Positions 60,295 to 64,000 of a stretch of 64,000 bases of DNA are shown one piece after another. The DNA comes from Pseudomonadota bacterium (GTDB lineage: Bacteria; Pseudomonadota; Gammaproteobacteria; Burkholderiales; Burkholderiaceae_E). A program made the position numbers and the translations under genes. Numbering within the stretch: the first letter of the stretch is position 1; each line of letters opens with the position of its first letter. The stretch is taken from positions 30,966-94,965 of the forward strand of contig JAEWFA010000033.1 of NCBI GenBank assembly GCA_023389055.1, in the 5' to 3' direction. The notes beneath the pieces are model-generated. The model searched no databases. It was not told where the DNA came from and was given only the letters and a program-made list of their open reading frames with translations.

Positions 60295-61500
60295 TCAGGC
60301 GTCGCCGACTTCGATCACGACCGACATCGCCGTGTCGCCGGCGGCGCAGCCGGTGAACAGTCCGAGGCCGCCGCCGCGAAGCGCCAGCTCCTCGATCAAT
60401 TCGATCACCGCGCGCGTGCCCATCGGCGCCTGCGGATGGCCCCAGACGAGCGAGCAGCCGTAGTCGTTCATCTTCGCGATGTCCGCCCCGGTGGCTTTCG
60501 CGAAGAAGACGTCGTTGACCGCGAAGGGGTTGTGCGTCTTGATCGCCGTCATCTGCGCGATGCCGACGCCGGCCTGCTCGAGCGCGCGCAGGGCGGCCGG
60601 CACCGTTGCCTCGGGCATGTGCGCAAGCTCTGCGCGTGCGAGGCCGAAACCGCGCAGCCGGACGGCGACCTTCGGGTCCTTCGACAGCTCGCGCGCCCGC
60701 TCGGACGTCGTGACGACGATCGCCGCATTGCCGTCGGCCGGATGGGTCTGCCCGCCGAAGGTCACGGTGCCGCCGTCCATCACGGGCTTGAGCTTCGCCA
60801 GGCCCTCGACGCTCGACTGCGAGACGCCTTCGTCGCCGGCCATCGTCGCCACCGTCTTGCGGAAGTTGGGCGCCGGCACCTCGAAAGGCAGCGTCATGAA
60901 GCGCTTCAGGAACGCGCTGTCGTCGGCCAGCGCGCGCCGGTACTGCGCCTCGCGCATCAGGACGACCTCGTGCTGCTGCGCGGTGGAGATGCCGTGCTTC
61001 TTCGCGACGTTCTCGGCGGTCTGCAGCATCGAGTGCCGCCCGAGCGGATCGCAGCCGAAGTTGTCGAGCACCCAGTCCTCGGAAGCGCCGGTGCCGCCGG
61101 GTCCCTTCGGGTTCGGGTAATACAGGTGCGGACCGTTCGACGTGCGGTCGCAGTTCAGCACGAGCGCCGTCTGCGCCATTCCGCACTCGATTTCCTGTGC
61201 GGCCGCGAGCAGCGTTCGCACGCCGGTGGCGCACGCCTGCATCATCGTCGGGCCGCCGGCGCTCTTCGCGCCGATCATCCCGGTCAGCCAGGGCAGGCCG
61301 TAGAACGAATGCTTCTGCGGCACCGAGAAGCCGAGAACGCCGTAGTCGAAACTCGCGGGATCGATGCCGCGCTTCTGCAGCTCGTTGCGCGCGACGTGCG
61401 CAGCGAACTCGACGCTGTGCAGGTTCGAGAGGCTGCCCTGCCAGCGAGCGAAGGGCGTGCTCCAGTAGGCTCCGTACGGGATCGCGGCACGGTATTTCAT
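60295..61500 (-). CDS. Thiolase-family protein
   Basis: 401 residues. It has a thiolase fold with C90 (MMQACATGVRTL), H355 (VWGHPQAPMGT) and C385 (TGCAAGDTAM), the nucleophile, base and second Cys of degradative thiolases. NPFAVNDVFFAK replaces the common NEAFA motif. The enzyme would cleave a 3-oxoacyl-CoA with CoA. Length is normal. The ATG overlaps the GntR stop by 4 bases, so the regulator and thiolase are translated from the same message. The presence of both nucleophilic and basic residues argues for catalysis, not a SCP-2-type inactive relative. Confidence 0.9.
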   Translation of the reverse strand: MKYRAAIPYGAYWSTPFARWQGSLSNLHSVEFAAHVARNELQKRGIDPASFDYGVLGFSVPQKHSFYGLPWLTGMIGAKSAGGPTMMQACATGVRTLLAAAQEIECGMAQTALVLNCDRTSNGPHLYYPNPKGPGGTGASEDWVLDNFGCDPLGRHSMLQTAENVAKKHGISTAQQHEVVLMREAQYRRALADDSAFLKRFMTLPFEVPAPNFRKTVATMAGDEGVSQSSVEGLAKLKPVMDGGTVTFGGQTHPADGNAAIVVTTSERARELSKDPKVAVRLRGFGLARAELAHMPEATVPAALRALEQAGVGIAQMTAIKTHNPFAVNDVFFAKATGADIAKMNDYGCSLVWGHPQAPMGTRAVIELIEELALRGGGLGLFTGCAAGDTAMSVVIEVGDA

Positions 61501-62180
61501 GTGGTTTCCTCGTCCTGCAGTCCGATGGCGACGATGAAGGCGTGACGCGCCTGCATCAGGTGGGCGTGCATCGCGTTCGCGGCGGCCGCGCCGTCGCCGG
61601 TGCGCAGCGCGTGGGTCAGGTGGGTGAGCCCGTCGAGCACGATGGCGCGGATTTCGGAGTCGTCGAGCGTGAGCGCGCCGATATGCTGCAAGTGATCGCC
61701 GTACTGCTCGATCACGCGCACCAGGCGACGGTTGGGCACGAGTGCCAGGCACGCGGCGCGAAAGTGGGCGTGCGCTTCGCGGAAGGCCAGCACGTCGCCG
61801 GCCGCGTGCGCGCGCGTCGCCGCAGCGAGCGCCTGCTCGATCGGCGCGCGAACCGTTTCGTCCTTGCAGCGCGCGGCGATCCGGCGCATCGCCGCCGTCT
61901 CGAGCAGGAAGCGGACTTCGTAGATGTCCTCGGCGTCGTCGATCGTGAGCGCCGGCACCACGAAGCTGCGGCCCGAGAGCACGAGCAGGCCCTCGCCGGC
62001 CAGGCGGGTGAGTGCTTCGCGCACGGGCGTGCGCGAGACGCCGAGCTGCTGCGCGAGCTGCACTTCCTGCAGCGGCCGGCCGGCGGCGATCCTCCCGTTG
62101 CGAAGCTGCGTGCGCAGCGCCTGATAGACCTGGTCACCCAGGCCGGGGGCGCGTTCGACGGGTGCTAGGGAGGGGACCAA
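61497..62180 (-). CDS. GntR-family transcriptional regulator with FCD domain
   Basis: 227 residues. Winged helix at about 15-78 (QVYQALRTQLRNGRIAAGRPL, then SRTPVREALTRLAGEGLL) and an all-helical FCD effector domain (AEDIYEVRFLLETAAMRRIA) that usually binds a carboxylate with a metal ion; D and H residues (FREAHAHFR) are in the expected places. It is the first gene of the catabolic operon and overlaps the thiolase gene. The start is TTG with no in-frame ATG. A TGTATACA palindrome and a promoter lie 43-69 bases upstream; autoregulation by the pathway's acid or CoA ester is likely. Confidence 0.92.
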   Translation of the reverse strand: MVPSLAPVERAPGLGDQVYQALRTQLRNGRIAAGRPLQEVQLAQQLGVSRTPVREALTRLAGEGLLVLSGRSFVVPALTIDDAEDIYEVRFLLETAAMRRIAARCKDETVRAPIEQALAAATRAHAAGDVLAFREAHAHFRAACLALVPNRRLVRVIEQYGDHLQHIGALTLDDSEIRAIVLDGLTHLTHALRTGDGAAAANAMHAHLMQARHAFIVAIGLQDEETT

Positions 62181-62220
62181 CGGGGGGCCTGCGGGGATGA
62201 GCGGTTAGCGTCGACGGGAT

Positions 62221-62249
62221 ACTGTATACATTGGTGAGAGACGTGTAAA
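62221..62249 (-). promoter_or_regulatory. Promoter of the catabolic operon, with GntR operator
   Basis: Minus strand: -35 TTTACA (62249-62244), a 17-base spacer, -10 TACAGT (62226-62221). Inside the spacer and partly over the -10 is TGTATACA (62223-62230), the dyad bound by FCD-type GntR repressors (consensus T-N-G-T-A-T-A-C-N-A). This gives repression by GntR at its own promoter and, through the operon, of all downstream genes. It is the only convincing promoter found upstream of the block. Confidence 0.6.
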
Positions 62250-62371
62250 GGGTCTTGCTACGGCGCGAGGGGCACGGCCGGATGCGCAATGAGGATTCCG
62301 CGCGCAGGAGCGCCCGAATCCCGTATCGGCGAAGCTGCTGCTTTACGGGGCGTGTCCGCTCGATGGAGCGG

Positions 62372-62519
62372 TTACAGAGCGGCAATGAAATCGGGGTGAC
62401 GCAGCCTTTTGCACCTCAGCGTGCGATGACATGACTGCCCGACTGTCGAACCCTTTCGAACCCGAGCTCTGCAGTGCCTTCAGCGCTTCGGCGCCGGAGA
62501 CACGAGGCAGTTTAGGCAT
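62372..62519 (-). pseudogene. hicA: Decayed hicA toxin gene
   Basis: The frame from the ATG at 62519 (MPKLPRVSGAEALKALQSSG) is the start of a HicA mRNA-interferase toxin. A one-base deletion near 62461 shifts the rest: FERVRQSGSHVI continues in the next frame with the expected HicA dsRNA-binding residues (G-S-H). This frame stops at 62416. KGCV and a terminal DFIAAL-stop at 62372 resemble the normal HicA end, but about 20 codons between them are missing. The gene overlaps the end of hicB by 8 bases, as a hicBA pair would. Confidence 0.65.
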
Positions 62520-62718
62520 GCTCCGACACTGAGAAGGTGGTCACGACCGGACGGCCGTGGGCCTCGAGGGGGAACTCCGCGAGATAGAGGGCGGTAGCCT
62601 CTCGCAAATTGGCGACCGCCTCTTCGACTGTCTCACCCTGGGTTGTGGTGCCCGTTTCGGGGTTGAGCGCGACGTACCCGCCCTCTTCAGCAGGCGTAAG
62701 CACGGCAGTCAGGTCCAT
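62512..62718 (-). CDS. hicB: HicB-family antitoxin
   Basis: 68 residues, the partial RNase H-like HicB fold: MDLTAVLTPAEEGGYVALNPETG, TTTQGETVEEAVANLREATAL (short parts), ending PVVTTFSVSEHA. HicB binds and inhibits HicA, and often represses its own operon through a C-terminal DNA-binding tail, which is absent in this short version. GAGGAG lies 7 bases before the ATG. The frame is intact although the toxin gene next to it is broken. Confidence 0.88.
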   Translation of the reverse strand: MDLTAVLTPAEEGGYVALNPETGTTTQGETVEEAVANLREATALYLAEFPLEAHGRPVVTTFSVSEHA

Positions 62719-62779
62719 TGCATCTCCTCAGCGTCTGGACTCGATTGTCGCCCATACGGGAATGATCTGCGTTGGCGGA

Positions 62780-63005
62780 ACTGGACAGCCTCGAGAGCGA
62801 GTTTTTCGGCAAACTGAGCCCCGGACAGGGGTCCAAGGAGTTTGTCGTGAAACGCAAGCGCTTTTCGATCGAGCAGATCGTGGCCGTGCTCAAGCAGGCC
62901 GAGCTCGGCATGCCGGTGGCCGACCTCATCCGGCAGGTCGGGATCTCCGAGCAGACGTTCTACCGCTGGAAGAAGCAGTACGCTGGGATGCAGTCCGACC
63001 AGGCA
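62780..63005 (+). mobile_element. Remnant of an IS3-family insertion sequence (orfA start)
   Basis: From a GTG at 62847, with AAGGAG upstream, the sequence VKRKRFSIEQIVAVLKQAE, LIRQVGISEQTFYRWKKQYAGMQSDQ is the helix-turn-helix start of an IS3-family OrfA, the first of two frames of the transposase. Homology stops abruptly after SDQ (about 63003) and no OrfB or second end exists, so the element is a truncated, inactive fragment of about 225 bases. It lies between the hicBA remnant and the YihY gene. Confidence 0.8.
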
Positions 63006-63130
63006 CGCTCGGCTCGTGCGCGGTCCGCTGCATGGCTCCTGATCGGCGATGAGGGCCGTAAACCCTCGTTATCGACCCGACGGCGCCAGTTGATGCCCCG
63101 TCGGCCGCCCCTCCGTGGGACTGCTGCCGA

Positions 63131-64000
63131 TCAGACGCCCGAAACGCTCCCTTCGTTCCGCGTTTTTGCCCGCGACCCGTACCGCCCCGCGTAGACCCAG
63201 GTGAACTCGGCGCCCAGCAGGAAGATCTGCGCCGAGTAGTAGACCCAGACCATCAGGACGACGATCGAGCTCGCCGCACCGAAGCCCGAGGCGATGCCGC
63301 TCTTTCCGATGTACAGGCCGATCGCCCACTTGCCGATCGTGAACAGCGCCGCGGTGACGGCCGAGCCGAGCAGCACGTCGCGCCAGGCGATGTCGACGCT
63401 CGGCATGAGCTTGTAGATCAGCGTGAACATCGCGGTGAGCAGGCCGAAGCTCACGACGAAATTGATGATCTGCGCGAGCCACTCCCAGCCGCCGAAGACC
63501 GGCGACCACCATTTGCCGAGGGCGGCAATCGCCGCGCTCGCGACCAGCGAGACGATCAGCAGGAAGCCGAGCGACAGGATCAGGCCGAACGACAGCAGGC
63601 GCGTGCGCACCAGCGCCCAGATGCCGCTGGACGGCTGCTTGCGCGGGCTACGCCAGATGCGATCGAGATTGCTCTGCAACTCGCCGAACACGGTCGTGGC
63701 GCCGACCGCGAGCAGGACGATGCCGATGGCGCTGCCGAGCGGACCCTTGCCGCTGACCTCGACGCTCTGCAACAGGCTCTGGACGGCGGCCGCTCCGTCG
63801 TCGCCCAGCAGGCCCTGCAACTGTCCGAACACTTCGCCGCGCGCGGCTTCCCCGCCGAAGACCAGCCCGGCGACGGAGACGACGATCAGCAGCAGCGGTG
63901 CGAGCGAGAACAGTGTGTAGTACGACAGCGCGGCGCCCATGCTCGGTGCGTAGTCCTCGATCCACGACGACACCGTGTCGACGAGCAGGCGGTAGAAGCC
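63131..64000 (-). CDS. YihY/BrkB-family inner membrane protein (5' end outside window)
   Basis: 289 codons plus stop. The frame stays open across the right edge (nine codons GFYRLLVDT before the GTG at 63973), so the real start is upstream. GAALSYYTLFSLAPLLLI, LLAVGATTVFGELQ, ASSIVVLMVWVYYSAQIFLLGAEFTWVYA (short pieces) are characteristic of the YihY/virulence-factor BrkB family with six membrane helices. Once annotated as RNase BN, the family's real role is unknown; BrkB affects serum resistance in Bordetella. Confidence 0.9.
   Translation of the reverse strand, partial: GFYRLLVDTVSSWIEDYAPSMGAALSYYTLFSLAPLLLIVVSVAGLVFGGEAARGEVFGQLQGLLGDDGAAAVQSLLQSVEVSGKGPLGSAIGIVLLAVGATTVFGELQSNLDRIWRSPRKQPSSGIWALVRTRLLSFGLILSLGFLLIVSLVASAAIAALGKWWSPVFGGWEWLAQIINFVVSFGLLTAMFTLIYKLMPSVDIAWRDVLLGSAVTAALFTIGKWAIGLYIGKSGIASGFGAASSIVVLMVWVYYSAQIFLLGAEFTWVYAGRYGSRAKTRNEGSVSGV

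Overview
The window is GC-rich DNA that looks like a betaproteobacterium of the order Burkholderiales. The evidence is two Bug/TctC-type solute receptors, the alaS, holC-pepA and lptF-lptG neighbourhoods, a TTT/TRAP/Liv transporter-rich gene content, and two short proteins with PEP-CTERM-like tails, which imply an exosortase elsewhere in the genome. Genes are tightly packed and codon use looks uniform. The only clear scars of mobile DNA are a truncated LivF-like gene near 7 kb and a decayed hicA plus an IS3 remnant near 62.4-63.0 kb.

Region 1, 0-7.2 kb. A minus-strand operon encodes a FeeM-type N-acyl amino acid synthase, a PP-loop amidotransferase and the start of an acyl-CoA ligase that runs off the left edge. 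Next come a LolA-like periplasmic protein divergent from an ABC ATPase and an outer-membrane barrel protein (no permease is present), an FKBP isomerase, a 3-hydroxyisobutyrate-dehydrogenase-like enzyme and a LivF remnant.

Region 2, 7.2-14.3 kb. A short PEP-CTERM-like protein sits behind a consensus sigma-54 promoter. An arylmalonate-decarboxylase-like enzyme is divergent from an enolase-superfamily enzyme and a Bug receptor. A second Bug receptor pairs with a CaiB/BaiF CoA-transferase. A typical PEP-CTERM protein follows.

Region 3, 14.4-36.2 kb. This is mostly housekeeping: alaS, a DUF364-like protein, a Nudix hydrolase, tusA, valS, holC, pepA, lptF, lptG, a GT39 glycosyltransferase, a CysB-family regulator, a TRAP receptor, tRNA-Ala(CGC), a MaoC-phosphotransacylase fusion and an MFS carrier. 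It ends with an unusual MeaB GTPase-XdhC fusion followed by a separate XdhC Rossmann-domain protein.

Region 4, 36.1-62.2 kb. A single minus-strand block of about 25 kb, most likely one operon headed by a GntR/FCD regulator with its own promoter and operator. It encodes a thiolase-like protein, acyl-CoA ligase, HyuA/HyuB ATP-dependent amidohydrolase subunits, acyl-CoA dehydrogenase, split B12-dependent acyl-CoA mutase, three-subunit molybdenum hydroxylase, MoaD-like protein, CoA-transferase, octopine-dehydrogenase-like enzyme, 3-hydroxyacyl-CoA dehydrogenase, bifunctional HAD/crotonase, a complete Liv-type ABC importer (with a fused LivM-LivG) and NnrS. Together they look like uptake and complete catabolism of one unidentified organic acid or cyclic (possibly lactam-forming) compound through CoA thioesters. 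The convergent MeaB-XdhC fusion would join maturation factors for the two cofactor enzymes of this route, and is my best candidate for an undescribed arrangement.

Region 5, 62.2-64 kb. hicB with a decayed hicA, an IS3 orfA remnant, and a YihY/BrkB membrane protein that is cut by the right edge.
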